DNA of 64,000 bases from Aureobasidium sp. EXF-3400 (GCA_024195585.1 SWBL01000044.1:62001-126000), one strand, 5' to 3'; shown: positions 32,959 through 45,557, counted from the stretch's first letter. Numbers and translations are program-made. Notes: generated from the letters alone by a model not told the origin.

Positions 32959-35255
32959 CTACGCAGCGGCGGACACGGTGTGGTTGGCGGGAGTGTGTTG
33001 GGTCTCGCTGACGGGAAGACCAGCATCGACGACGGACTCCTCAACTTTGGGCTCAGCGACGGCAGGGGTGTCGACAACGGTGGGCTCGGTGGCAGTCTCG
33101 GTGGCGGGAATGGCAGGGACGGGCTCAGTAGCGGCGACGTTCTCCTTCTTGACGGGACGAGCAGCCTGAGACTTTGTGCGGAAGAGGCCAGTGACCTTGC
33201 CGAGCATCGACTTGTCCTCTTGAGGGCTCTCAACATCAGTCTTCTCCTTCTTGGCACCACCGAAGCCACCGAAGTAGGACTTGCGGCGGTTCTCCTTGGG
33301 AGTGGCGGCCTTGGGGGTCTCGATCTTGGTCTCGGTAGTGGGAACGATGGGCTCCTCGACAGACTTGTCACCAACGACCTCGGTGGTGGCGGCAGGAGCG
33401 CCGACAGCAGGGGCGGCGATGAGTTCATCATCCTTGGGAGGGACAGCAGGAGCGTCAGTGGTAGTGCCAGGAGCAGGGCTCTTGGATCTGGCCTTCTTCA
33501 CCAAGCTGTCAAAGAAGCTCTGCTTGCGCTCGGCCTCGGGTCTGGTGAGGGTCTCAACCTTGGCGGCCTCAAGCTCGGTCTCCTTGGGAGCCTCGGTGAC
33601 GGGCTCAGTGATGACAGGAGTGGTCTCAACTGCGGAAGGGTCGAGGTTGGAGTTCTCGGTAGTAGGCTCGGGGAGCACAGGAGGCTCGGCTGAGACAACG
33701 GTCTCCTTAGGAGGGACAACGGGAGCAACTTCGCTCTCCTTCTTCTCGCTGGTAGGGCTGCGGACCTTGTCGAAGAAGGCACCGAACAGACTGCTACGCT
33801 TGTTGGTCTTGGGTCTCTCCTCGGTCTTCTTCTTCTCCTCGATAGGCTTGGATGAGACGCTGTTGACAATAGGCTTCTCTTCAGCAGCGGCGACCTCGAC
33901 AGGCTTCTCCTCGGCAGCAACGGCAGCAGCCTCGACAAGGGCAGCGGAGTTGGCATTGGAGACCTCCTCAACGTTGGCGGGAACATCACGGGTAGGCTCG
34001 ACGACGGACTCGATGGGCTTCTCCTCGGCGACCTTGGCCTCCTCGATGGGTGCGTCAATGACACGGGCAGCTACAACAATTAGTATTATCAATGGACGAT
34101 ATGAAGACAGGTCGACTTACCAATGGCCTCGGCCTCGAGAGGAGCAACGGTCTCGGCAACAACGGGCTCCTCGACGGCCTCGGTGGCGGGAATGCCAGCC
34201 TCGATGGCCTTCTCCTCGGCCTTCTCCTCCTTCTTCTCTCCCTTCTCGGCATCGTGCTCGGCCTTCTTGCCCATGATGCCACCGAAGAGGCTGTGACGCT
34301 TACCGTTGCGAGAAGCAGAGCGGCTCTTCTTGGCCTTCTTTGCGGCGGCATCGGCATCAGACGAAGATGAGCTCGAGGTGGATGTGGCACGAGGTCTGGA
34401 GGTGGCACGGGAAGCGTCAACGCTCTTGCGGCCAGCACCAGTGTGAGGGGCGTGAGACTTGACAAGACCGGCGAAGGTCTCCTTGTAGGACTCGCTGGAA
34501 GTGACAGTATCCTTGTTGGCCTTGGCCTCAGTCATGGCCTTCTCGATGGCGACGAACCAAGCATCGCGCTCGGCATCGCTGGCGGCCTTGAAGGCGTGCT
34601 TGTGGTGGTGGATCTTGAAGCTGAACTCGTGGCCAGTTGCCTTCTCGAGGTCAGTTGCCTCGGACAGGTTCAGGACACCCTGGGGGTGCTTCTTGTCGTC
34701 GGCGTGCTTGACAAAGTAGAGAAGGCCCTTGCCGGTGTGGCTTGACCAGGCAGCGGTAGCATTGCCAGTCTCGGGCTTCTCACCACGAAGGTAGGTGCTG
34801 AGGTTGTCAACTGAGACGGGCTCCTCGCCCAACCAGAAAGTTCTCTTGGAGAACTTCAAGCTCCTGCTCTGTGGTTAGTGTTTGATGCTTAACGATTTGC
34901 TGACATGTGCTTACTTGATCAGACCAGGGGCCTTGTAGCCGAGGATGCCAGACTCGATGGCCTTGGACTCCTCAGTAGTGGTGGTGGCAGGGGTCTCCTC
35001 TGCGGCGATAGCAGCGGCCTCGACTGCAGGGACAGACTCGCTGACTGGGACCTCCTCGACGGCAGCAGGTACCTCAGTTGCGACGTTCTCGGTAGCAATG
35101 GGCTCAGATGCAGCCACTACAGGGGTCTCGTCGACGACGGGCTTTGCGGTCTCCTCAACGGGGTCGACAATAGTCTCTTCAGGCTTAATAACAACGGGCT
35201 CTGCAATGACAGGAGCTTCTGCCGGAGCGGCAGTGGTGTTGTGAAGGTCAGACAT
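32959..35255 (-). CDS. PH-domain protein of the Meu6 type, acidic and repetitive
   Basis: Three exons (34915-35255, 34121-34863, 32959-34070) encode 731 residues. After an acidic Ala/Pro/Glu N-terminus, residues ~110-225 form a PH-type domain: GYKAPGLIKSLKFSKRTFWL, then SVDNLSTYLRGEK, then GLLYFVKHADDKKHPQGVLN and FSFKIHHHKHAFKAASDAER with the closing Trp helix. The remaining two thirds are Glu/Ala/Pro/Val-rich low complexity with recurring RKS-F/Y-F-x-G/S segments (KRHSLFGG, KRSSLFGAF, RRKSYFGGF) that look like phosphosites or membrane-binding repeats. The family includes fission yeast meu6, a PH protein induced in meiosis. The last intron has a GTAAGT donor and TACTAAT branch; the first acceptor was chosen at AGCAG because it keeps the PH strand in frame. 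Antisense frames here are bias artefacts. Confidence 0.85.
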
Positions 35256-37604
35256 TATGGATGGTGAAGAGAAGGGTATGAAGTCGTAAAGCTGGCAGGA
35301 GCGAAGCAGAAGAATGTCAGCTTGGAATTCTTCAGGTGGTGTGATGGCCAGGGGGGTCACGCGGACACGGGCAATTGCTGGGATCGCAAGATGGGCGTGC
35401 TGTCTTTGATACACACCTTGTATTAATTAGATGTAGCTGACAATAAACTTATCAGGGGTCTCCAGCTCGAGCTAGCGCCGTTCTGCAGCGATAAGCAAAG
35501 AAGCTCTGTTTGGAGGGGAGGAAGTAAGAGGCTGAGAAGTGGCACAAGAGTAGAGAATGAAGAGAAAAGATGGTCTAAACAGCAGGTGCAGTAGAAGAAA
35601 AAGGATGGCTGCATGTGATTGCAACGAGATTACCTCCTTCCAAGGGGTTGCATCCCGGGTCAAAGCTCCCTAGACTCTGCTGCGACAGGCGAAATTTGCA
35701 AGGCCTTGGGCAAGACGCGACCAGAAAAAACATCTGCGAATGCGACAAGACGTGCCTGTGATTTGCTTTGAATTTGGTCTATCCCGAATAGATTGACTCG
35801 CGCGGCGCCCGTTTCAGCTTTCCTAACCGCTCGGCCGCATCCTCGACCAGGCACAGAATCAACGGCCTCGCTGCCAGCATGCTCTGCAAATAGACTGTGT
35901 TTGTGCCCTTTGTCTACAGCTGCCGACTGTCGCAACACAGAGCCCAGCCTTTTCCCCTGCTTCCCAAGTGCACATGATGCCTGCTCCCAGCCCTCGAGCA
36001 GCATCAGATGCGCAATCCCAGTCCCAATTCTTCCATGTGCAGACACGCGAAGACTGGTCTCGTGTCACTTCGTCTCGTGACAGAGTCGAGTCAGAATCGC
36101 ATACCGCTATTCGACTCTTGACTGGCTCGGCCGATCATCACTGTACTTCCACTTTCCGTTTGACAGGGCGTTAACGCCTTGCCGCAGATTCTCAAACAAT
36201 AAACACATCACTATTTTTCTTTCCTACCACCGTACTTTTTGCCCTGCAGCTGCGGCTCTAGCACTGTGAAACGCCGTGTTTAGCGGACAGCTGCGGCGCT
36301 TCCATGACCTCCCTGCGACCGCAGTTGTCTTCTACTGCGTCCTTGAGCATTATCAGACCCTAAGACTGCCGCTGGGTGTTCTGTTTGTTGCTTGGCCCAA
36401 ACAGAAACACGTCATTTCCCTAGATGGCAGATCTTCAGCTTTGGTATTCCCTCCCGCACACCAAAGCTCGAGATGCCCCACTTGGTGTCCGCAAGGTGGT
36501 GCTACCCGTACGCAGGGTTCGGCCACACGGTCGAGAAACCGAGCATCCCAACCTCCAGAAGCCAAGCCTCCTGGCTTGAGATGCTTAATTTACCACCAAC
36601 TTCACCAGCGGCGCCTTCATGGCTCTACTCAATACCTAGCCTAGGCGTTTCGTTCAGGCCTTCGGCGGCTAGGTCAGAGAACCCTCATGGAAGGAAAACA
36701 GCGGTGACTGCACAGTCAGAAGGTGAAGAAACGTCGTTGCTCGTAACCTTCTAGCCTACCAGACTTTTGGCAACATCACAACACACCAATACACCCCTTC
36801 TCACCGACTATCTTGAGGTGTTCCTACTTTTCCCGCTGCAATCCAGTCGACGGTCTCGGCGGCGATCGAGATGGACAATAATTGATCCTTCTACCAAATT
36901 TTAGAAAAGTTCACAGACTTGGTGGCTTGAGACACAATTACGGCAAAGAAAAGCCTGGCTGCAGACCATCAACCCCGGCAAGAGAGCTAAATTTACCTAA
37001 CCCATCAACCTCAACGACTATTATGACTTCCACGACAGATCAGGGCTGGGTGTTTTCTACTGACCTCCATGTTTAGTCACCGTCGACCACTGTTCGTCCA
37101 ATGACCATTGAGGAGTAAGAGAGCCACCGATCTGCATACGTGTCTGCCATGTCCAATGTAACGATGTCTGAAACATGATACTGCATCGCTGTTGACCGTT
37201 CGTGAACCTCTTACAAGGGAGGTTGGTTGGGCCGACCGATATTTAGTGAGTCGCACATAGCCGACAACGGCACTTCTGTCCTTCCCTCCGCACATTATCT
37301 GCCCTGCTCACTGTACGACAACTTTGTGATCGCACTGCAGTACTCGAGAGACCTTGAGACCCGTTGTATCAACGCATACAAAGCGCTGGACGCAATAACT
37401 ATCTGTCGACAGTCCGACCCTGACCTAAATATAAACTCTATCTATCACTAAACTACCATTCCGAAGCGTGCCAACACAATATTTGGAGCACACGACACTT
37501 TTACATGCTAACATAGCACTACAAGGAAACAAGGTAAGCACTGGAATACCGGTATTGCGATTCGTTAATCACCCAAATGTGACTCTCCGTGTACGACAGA
37601 ACTA
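35256..37604. other. Long intergenic region upstream of the PH gene
   Basis: About 2.35 kb. The first few hundred bases upstream of the PH gene contain pyrimidine-rich leader sequence (minus strand). The rest has scattered short frames but no domain or convincing exon chain; TATA-like and GTAAGC elements occur without a coherent gene model. Confidence 0.5.
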
Positions 37605-38151
37605 CTACTCATCCATCACTTCGCCAGTGCGTAGGATCTTATACGATGTCACGCCCTCAGGCTTCTTAAACCAAGTATGCTTATGCAGCGCAAAACTCTC
37701 CATCTCAGGCGTAGGAATCACCGGCATCATACCCATCTTGACAATCACCTTACCAGGCAACATCCCAACCTTCGACATGACAGGACTAGATTCAACGTCA
37801 GCAATTCGACCCATCACACTCTCCCCGTAGACAAACTCACTTCCCATCCACAGCGCAGAAATATCGATACACCGGGTTCCCGCTATTGGTAGCTTTATCC
37901 TCATAGATCTTCAATGTGCCATCTCTATCGTTTACATCCACTTTATCCTCTTCCATGATCAAGTTGGCGGACACAACCGAGCCGGATACTTTTCGGCAGT
38001 TTGCACAGTGGCAGAGGTGACCGCGTGGTTTGGAAAAGAGCTCGTTGTCGTGGATGGTTACGGTGATGCTGCCGCAGAGACAACTTCCCGAAAGAGAGTC
38101 TTTGAATGAAGATAAATCGTGTTGTTTTGGGTCGCCTGTGAGGTGTGACAT
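37605..38151 (-). CDS. GFA/CENP-V-fold protein with a missing zinc cysteine
   Basis: Two exons (37841-38151 and 37605-37785), with a GTGAGT...TCTAG intron and CTGAC branch, give 163 residues. The fold is the glutathione-dependent formaldehyde-activating (GFA) Zn domain: GSCLCGSI (C-x-C) at ~23-30 and CHCANCRK (C-x-C-x2-C) at ~47-54. The last Zn pair, normally C-x2-C (FCxxCG), is here CAVDG, so the second Cys is Asp. The splice joins FCAVDG directly to NPVMSK, which fits the family's usual CG-S/N-P-V. Loss of one ligand could make the site non-canonical. The biological substrate of most fungal members is unknown. Confidence 0.8.
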
Positions 38152-38678
38152 TTTGCGGATGAATGGTGGAATGCAGAGAAGTGAGATTAGAGATACAGAT
38201 AGGAATAGAAATGGGAGGATAGGTTGATGAATGGATGGGCGGTTTTGAGGTGATGTTATAACTCCAAAGTATAATAGGCTCTGTTACTCCATATCCCCGC
38301 CATGATTGCCGCGGCCCCCGCAATGCATACCTAGGCATTGGTAAGCTCCAAAGGAAACAGGCAATGAAAACTCCTCAAATCTTATCCATACAGTACTGTA
38401 ATTCGATTATGTACAACTCAGACAAAAGAAAAAAACATAGAGGGAAGAACGCCACGCTCTCGCAACTTCTGGAAAGAATAGGCAAATCAAGAATGCAAAG
38501 GTCGCCCTGATTCAGTCTATTCTCAACTCCAGACAATACACGCTTGCTGACAATACACCTTGACCAAACGTTCCTCCTCTCCAACTAACTTGATAATCGA
38601 CCGTGCCATGCTAATAGATACAAAATAAGGTATAGTCCAGAGATACAACATCGTCGGCTCGAAGGCACAGATGTGCGA
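38152..38678. other. Intergenic region
   Basis: 527 bp between the GFA-fold gene and the SulP transporter, containing the promoter of the former. No gene recognised. Confidence 0.6.
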
Positions 38679-41600
38679 TCAACTAGCCGTGATAAGAACA
38701 TATCTGGAAAGGGGGGGAAAACGTCAGCAATCAGATTCCCAAACCGAACGAGCAGAGATCAGGACTTACGAAGTAATGGCATTCATCCTCTCAGCACTCA
38801 ACTTCATGCCAACCTTCAACATCTCCTGGGCTACCGCTGGCTCCTTGTCTTGCATTCTCTCCCAAGCCTCGAGCGTCAAAAGCCAAGCCACGCAATCCAT
38901 CTCGGCCATGACAGTGCTGGTTCGTGCGGTCTCGGAGAAGAAAGGCAGTTCACCACAAGTCGTGCCGGAGACGATGCTTTCGTGGTAGCTTCCTTGATCA
39001 AGATCGTATTCTGCGCGTAGGATACCCGATTGCAGAAGGTAAAAGCCATCAGGCTTATCACCGCGTGAGTACAGAATTTTACCTGCCGGGTAGGTGCGAG
39101 GTTCGAAATAAGACACGGCGCGGAACCAAAAGTCTTCGTTGCGTGCTGTGAGACCTTGGAAGGATTGCAAGATAAGCGGAAGCGGTTGCTTAAAGTGCTT
39201 CCAGCGGTTGCTATCGCCATTGGGTCCACCTTTGGATGCCAGAGTCGTCGTGGCAGCTTGGTGCAGGAAGTTACGTCTAGGTGATCCTACATTCATGTCT
39301 ATCGATGTAGGTGTTTGTATAGTTAGGGTCGAGGGGATGTCGATATTCTCAGCAGAAGCTTCCTTTTGCTGGTTCTGGGCTTCGATTCGTTGCTTGTCGG
39401 ACAGAATAACCAGCATCTCATTCTCGCAGGCTTCAAGCGCACCGTTCAGATCTTCAAAGACCTTCGGAGGTGGAATCGTGGAGTCTTCGACAGGGTCTTC
39501 GAAGAGGCCGACCATCTGAAGACTCCTACCAATCTCGCCCTCAAGACTTACCGCCGCTAGAGCTAAAGTCACATCGCGGCGGTGCAGAATTCGGTTCATC
39601 CGGTTGAAGGCTTCTGCTGCCGAGAAGTCGATACCGGCGACGTGAGAAAAGTCCAGGATGAGGTAGCGGATGGGTTCTGCGGCAAAAGCTTCTGCTTCTA
39701 TCAGAGCTCTGACCTTCTTCTCGACCTTGACAATACTGCCAAAGAAGAGATAACCACCCAGCTTGACCACGTGAATCTGAGGACCAACTTTGTGGAGATA
39801 TTCACGTTGACGGGGATGACGGCGTACAGTCGACTCTGCCACAGCACCGGAGAACTCGGCACGAATGACAGTCTTGCGTGATGTTTGTACAACATAAACC
39901 AGACAAGCAAGACCGATGCCAACGGCGATACCGACAACGAAATCATAGGCGCCCATTACCAACGAGATGATGACAATGGTGGCATACTCCAGACGATGCA
40001 GTCTTCCGTATGTGGCCCAGATGGCTTCTTGCGCAAGGTCGATACCAAGCATGTAGATCAAGGTGCCAACAACCATGACCGGCACGTAGCCAATGACGAC
40101 GGGGCCAGCGACGAGAAGACCGAAAGTAGCTAAAGTCAACATGTAACCAGCGAGACGGCTGTTGCCTCCGGTTTCGATGAAAAGCACACTGTTGACAAAG
40201 GCCAGGTAATTCTGGATACTACCAACGCAGCCAGACAAGGTGTTTGAGATGCCGTGCATGATCAATTCTCTGTTGACACTGACATTGTCCTCTTGCACGA
40301 CGATGGCCAGGTTGGGGACGTTGATAGGAACGTGCAGAATACCGAAGAAGGTGAGAGCGAATTGAGTCGGCACAGTCATCCAGATGGCATTCCAATCCAC
40401 GAGGTGGAACTTGTAATGGCTGTAGAAATTATAGAAGGGCAAACCAGCTTGCGGAGCGTCAAAGACCCAGCCTTTGCGGCGAAGGGTATCCATATTGAGG
40501 TCGGGGACTGCAGCGACGACAATGTAGAAAATAGCAGTGATAGCAATGTAGTATGCAGGGACAAGCCATGGGCGGTCGTAGTAATGCTTGACGGTCAACA
40601 GGAGAATGGCCAGGAAAAGAGGAGGTAGCCAGAGCACGATGGTGTCTGCTTGGAAGAGCTTGTGAAGAACGGCAGAAGTGAATTCGAGATTGCCATCTAA
40701 TCTTGCCGAGACTTCAATACCAGTAACGAACAAGAAGATGCCGACACCTCCGATACAACCAGTGAGAATGCTGTGAGGGAAGAAGTTGACAAGCGTACCC
40801 AGCTTGGCAGCACCAAGACCAAGGAAGACCAGACCAGTGAGAATAGAGCTCATGGCATAAGAAGTGATGACTGTGGCTCTCAAGGCATCGGGGTTGCCAG
40901 TGCCCATGCGGCCCATGATCATGTAGGTCATTTTGTGGAAGAAAGGCACGACCTCGATCATCTCGGAGCCGACACCTCCACTGAAAATACTTCCGCTGGA
41001 ATAGGTCAACTGAGCAGTGATGCAACTCACGTAGAACATTGATACACCATCAGCACCCATGCTGGAAAAGACTTCCTCGCCAAGGGGGAAAAGAATGATT
41101 CCGTAAGACAGGGCATCCAGGAGATTCAGAAGGACACCGAGGAAGACAGAGGGCATGACAAGGGCGGGCTTGACAACGACTGTCTTGAAGACTTGTTGCA
41201 TGTCCCATTCCTTGGGGTTGGTTGCAATACGATAACCTTCGGCCGCCACTTTTCGTGCTGAAGGATAGGCATGCTGCAGCTTCTGCCATGACTTAACTCG
41301 CGGCAGTCGTTGACTTTCGACGTCAGGCTCATCGTCGTCATCGTCTTGGGTGCCGTCCAGAGTCTTGTAGGTCGAGGCTCGTCTTGACGACCGCCTGCCG
41401 AAGAGAGGTGTCTCTTCAGTAGCGTCATTGTCGCCAGCTTCACTGACAACCAGGCTCGGGACGTCACTGTAAGGACGAGGACGGGGGCGTAATTGGCTGT
41501 CGTCGTGCTGCCACAGCATGTTGGGCAGGTTGGACGACGAAACTTCGGGCGAGACGGGCTCAGACTGCTCCTGGATAACCTCTGGCCGTGTTTGTCCTTT

Positions 41601-42133
41601 CTGTGGCCTTTCATCATCGCCCAAGGACCTTTCTGAATCAACGCTCTTTCTGTGATGAGCAACTTCAAGCGACTGTCTTGGAGACGAAGCCGAGTCGAAG
41701 CTTCTACGATGGGCGGACGAGTCCTGGGATTGACGGTTCGGGGCTTGCGAAGAGAGCTGGGCATCCGAGTCACCTAGGAACGAGGACGAGAGCTCGGCTG
41801 TCTGCTCGCGCACACCCGAGGAAGAATAATGGAGTGGTTCTGGTGGTTGGCGCATTAGTTGGGACTCTACGCAGACATTGGCGTCGACTGCATCTTACCC
41901 TGGAAGCCGTGAGCAGCATGGTGGATATAGGACCTGCTGGGCGTCTTGTACGAGGAAGGCAGAGCCGAGATTGAAGTGATTGAGCGAGCTCTTGCTCGGT
42001 GGCCAGTGGAGCGCGGGCGTGTTTCCTGGGCCTCGGGGTCGTCCTGCTGCTGCTCGTCATTGGAGAAGGGCAGACCCTGCTGGAAAGACGAGGCATCCGA
42101 TGGCGTGCGGCCACGCTTGAACAATCGCGACAT
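38679..42133 (-). CDS. SulP transporter with STAS and cyclic-nucleotide-binding domains (Vsb1-like)
   Basis: Three exons (41899-42133, 38770-41839, 38679-38703) encode 1,109 residues. The first ~290 residues are Ser-rich and hydrophilic, followed by a SulP membrane region (~300-720; LLNLLDALSYGIILFPLG, then QNYLAFVNSVLFIETGGNSR), a STAS domain (IRYLILDFSHVAGIDFSAAE), a linker and a C-terminal cNMP-binding fold (FEPRTYPAGKILYSRGDKPD). This order matches yeast Ygr125w/Vsb1, a vacuolar basic-amino-acid transporter, and not the plasma-membrane sulfate permeases. The first intron was placed at a 59-nt option with a CTAAT branch. The last intron is well formed (GTAAGT, CTGAC, TTTCCAG) and leads to an 8-codon exon including stop. 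Confidence 0.9.
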
Positions 42134-42993
42134 GGTGCGACCGGAATTCGTCAACTTGACAATTTCTTGTTTGACGGATGCAGCGGCTATTCGAGGGATT
42201 GGTTCCAGCAAATGCGAAGAGACGTGGGCTGACTAGACAACAAGAGGTACGCTGACCCAGAGAGCCAATTGCTGATATTTCAAGTCTGCATCAGGTTGAG
42301 AGGCAGTGGGGAGTGCGAAAAAGCAGACACTATACTAGTATCAACAGTGACAGGATTCAATTAGTTGCTGAGATAACAGCAGCTGGAGGCCGCATCCACC
42401 GGCTAACACACGTCCACCAGAAAAACGTCTGGCTGGCCTCCCGTCAAAATCCCTGCTCCACTTTTGCCCAAACTAAAAACTACCTAGACCTCAATGAACC
42501 CTCCCTGCCAAGTCGCGACTCCCTCCGTACGCAAGACATGGGCTCTTGTCATCCATCCCCTGCCACGCTCATGTGTCGACCGTCTGTCATCAATTGATAG
42601 ACATGTCCAACGCAAAACAATTTCCGCTTGGCAGTCATGTTCAAACAGACGTCATCTGGGCGTTTTTGTCGTGACGGCGATCCGCGAACCACCACAACAT
42701 CAATGTGGTCGCGAACCTCCCCACACGCCCTGATTCGTGCCAGCCGGCCATCCGACCCTTGGACCCGCTTGCTTCGCGCGTCGGCCGCCCATGTCAATGA
42801 TATGGGCCCAACTGACTTGTATGCACGAGTCCTCTCATGCAGTATGACCACAGCGCTTCCCTTCTTGGCTGTCCTCTGCCCTGTCATCTTTGCTGTGAGA
42901 CTCCACCCGTGTCGAAGAGAATTGCGACCACCCATGTGATGGTGCTACGGTCTCGGATGCTGGCATGCTGAAGATTCTTCAACAGGGTGAGGC
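42134..42993. other. Intergenic region upstream of the SulP gene
   Basis: 860 bp. An open frame of 128 residues on the minus strand has no domain and is matched by frames on the other strand, so I leave it out. The stretch carries the SulP promoter and the PSF1 3' flank. Confidence 0.55.
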
Positions 42994-43728
42994 TCAACTG
43001 AGCTTTTGCAAATAGCCCTGCTGTATCAAACGCTCTACGTCTCCTTGGCGGACATAGAATTGACTGTTCTTGGTGAGGTTAATAGCCCTGGCGAGTTGTG
43101 TAAGTAGACGGTACTTGAAGCATTTCTGACCCAACTCACCCGTATTCTGTTTGAATCTCGCCGGCATCTTTCAGGACGCGAACGTCGATGAAGAGATCGG
43201 TAGGCGGATCCAGACTGCCGGTCAAATCAATGTCGGTCCATTGACCCTTGTAAGCGGCCAGGAGATCGCTGTACAGACGGACGTATTCCTCTTCCTCGGG
43301 ACTGAGACTGCTCTTGCTGTCTTCGGCATTCATAGCTTGAGGTTCGGCAGATGTCTGGTCGTTCCCAATGATATCAATGCCTCTCCAGCACATGTCTTCC
43401 AGCTTGTCGGTGCGTACACGGTGGTAGGCCAAGAGACAACGTTTGTTGCGACGCATGCTCAGGTGGTTGACCAGGAGAGCGCATGCTGTAGCGGGGTCTT
43501 GGGAGGGGTTGAAAGAAGAACCAAAGGGTTCCAACAAAGAGTTGACTTCTCGGTTGAGTTCGCGGACTTCACGTACTACGGTACGGACGAGCTCGGTTTG
43601 GTAGGCTGGGAGCTGAGGGAGTCCCTGGGTTCGCTTTGCATGTTGCACCTAGACTAGCATGTCAGTCAATTGGAGGAGAAAAGGACACGAACGCGGTATA
43701 CCAACTTGTTGCCGACATCTCCGTACAT
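42994..43728 (-). CDS. PSF1: GINS complex subunit Psf1
   Basis: Three exons (43702-43728, 43140-43648, 42994-43087) give 209 residues, the usual Psf1 size. Psf1 is part of GINS, which with Mcm2-7 and Cdc45 forms the replicative CMG helicase. The first exon encodes only MYGDVGNKL. The body shows the Psf1 alpha domain (ACALLVNHLSMRRNKRCLLA) and the highly conserved C-terminal beta domain LTKNSQFYVRQGDVERLIQQ followed by GYLQKLS. Introns have GTATAC and GTGAGT donors with a CTGAC branch in the first; all phases close. Confidence 0.96.
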
Positions 43729-44076
43729 TGTTGTGATGAGACTTGGGAATTTGTCTGATCGGGCGTTCAAGAGAGACGCGACGGATTCGCGCCATGACGG
43801 ACGCCCCCGTCAGCCACTTCCCAAGTTCGTGCTCGGCGCGCGTCGCTCTTTCTCCAGCTCGAGTCCATTGACCAACACCCTTTTGCCTTTCAATCACCCT
43901 CAAAGACACACGGAAGGGTCGATTGGTCGATGCGACTTTTATTAACGCTATCTCTCATGCAAATACAGACTTCATTGTGCCCCGCCACATATTCAATTCT
44001 CCTCCTAAATCCACCCAAGAACTCCATCCATGCAAGACCGTGGGGTCACACTGGCATCTTTCCGATACCAATTCTA
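43729..44076. other. Intergenic region PSF1 / HMG-box gene
   Basis: 348 bp with the PSF1 promoter and the 3' end of the HMG-box gene. Nothing else recognised. Confidence 0.6.
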
Positions 44077-45557
44077 TCACTCGAGGAACTGCTGATATGG
44101 TGAATTGTCTAGCATCCCTCCCAGCTGTGGATCCATAAGGAACTCTTCGTTCACCGTTCCCTCAGTAGCCACCTGTCCACCACCCATCTCGAATCCACCA
44201 TTCATGGCATCCTGATAGTTTGCCGTGTCGAGTCCAGAGAGCTCATGTCCGAGATTGTACGACGTGTGGTCAGGGTGCAGCAGTAGTTCATGGTCCATGA
44301 AGTTACCGCCGTGCTGAGGTGCTTGGTACGACGAAACTGGTGTTGGTCCCCTTGACTGCAACAACTCGTGGTGCTGTCCGCCGGGCAATGACACTAACGC
44401 TCCACTGGATCCAACCGATGCTGGTGTTCCGTTCATCACCATACGGTTGTCGTGCATCTGCTGACCTCCGCTGCCTTGCTGGTAAATCGCGTACTGTCCA
44501 TGGCCGTTGGCGACCGCATATGAATATGGTTGGTTGTAGTACATCTGTGCTTGACTGGCAGCATATGGCTGGTAAGATGCAGAGCTTCTTCCGGCATCCG
44601 TGAGCTGCTGGTACTTCATATCTCCATGCGAGTAGTTGGCTGCATATGGATCTGTCATTCTTGGAGGCTGCTTTGCTTGTCTGGCCTGCCGTCCAGGACG
44701 ATACTCGCCATCAGGTTCGCCTTCGGAGCTGTACGCGCTCTCGGGATAGTCCAGGATACGCTTCGGGAATTTGTTCTTCTTGGGCATGGCCTTTGCGGGT
44801 GCGAACTTGTACTCTGGGAATGCTCTCTGGTGGTTCTCTCTTTCTATTGTCGCCAACCGGTCGTAGTAGTCCTTGATCTCTTTCGGCTCAAGTTTCTTCC
44901 AGCTCTGACCAGTCACTTTCGACACGATCTGATGGTTGTTCTGATCACACCATTTCTTGGTTCGCTCAGCGTATGCGGAACGGTATAGCATGAACCTGTT
45001 CATAGGCCTTGCGATCTTGTTGGCTTTGGACACTTCCGCACGCCTCTCCTCCACCGATCTGTTGGCCCAGGCCTCCATGTCTCTCAAAGGTGTCTCTGAG
45101 TCCTTGGTCAAGACGCTCAACGGTGCTTGGAGTATGACATCTGGCTCAGGTGCCTTCTTGGCTCTGTTCTTCCTTACTCCGGCGATTTGTGATATGCTGG
45201 CTGCGGGTGTAGACCGTGAAGAACTCATTGGCGAATCCATGGGCTTGGTCACTCGCCCGCTTCGCGTCTTTCTGCTGCCATCGCTTCCGGTGTTGGGACG
45301 AGAGGCCGGAGTGCTGACGCCGACATCTTGGTAGCCGTAGTTGGTATCGTCGTATGGGCCCAGATTGCTGCCTTCTGGCCATCCTGAGTTGTCCTTGTCA
45401 TGGTCAGCGTATTCTTGCAATTGCCCGAAAGAGTACTTACGAATGCGAAGTTATCATAGGCCTGGCCCTCATTGTAGCTTTCAATGTGGGACAGCTCGTG
45501 TTGGTTGTCCAAAGACGAGCCGTAGTGACCTGACTGAGTAAATCGGTTGGATGACAT
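44077..45557 (-). CDS. HMG-box transcription factor
   Basis: Two exons (45441-45557 and 44077-45393), separated by a 47-nt intron (GTAAGT donor, CTGAC branch, ACAAG acceptor), encode 477 residues. A MATA_HMG-type box occupies about residues 160-235: IARPMNRFMLYRSAYAERTK, then VTGQSWKKLEPKEIKDYYDR and ENHQRAFPEYKFAP. Nuclear localisation is suggested by basic residues flanking the box (KKNKFPKR). The C-terminal ~200 residues are Tyr/Gln/Gly-rich, like an activation domain. A later, stronger-looking acceptor (CTCAG) would shift frame and was rejected. It is not the mating-type gene itself: the usual MAT neighbours are absent. Confidence 0.85.

Noticed and set aside
33281..34276. 331-codon open frame antisense to the PH-domain gene
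   Set aside because: It arises from the strong Glu/Ala/Pro codon bias of the real gene on the other strand; it crosses the real gene's intron and has no domain.
41868..41898. Shortest acceptor option for the first SulP intron
   Set aside because: It would give an intron of about 32 nt, below the minimum seen in this window; the 59-nt alternative has a CTAAT branch site and keeps frame.
42549..42935. 128-codon minus-strand frame
   Set aside because: No domain, overlapping frames of similar length on the plus strand, and no splice or promoter support.
44077..45557. HMG-box gene as a mating-type (MAT1-2) locus
   Set aside because: The neighbours are PSF1 and an MFS gene, not APN2 or SLA2, and the protein is much longer than typical MAT1-2-1 with a different tail.
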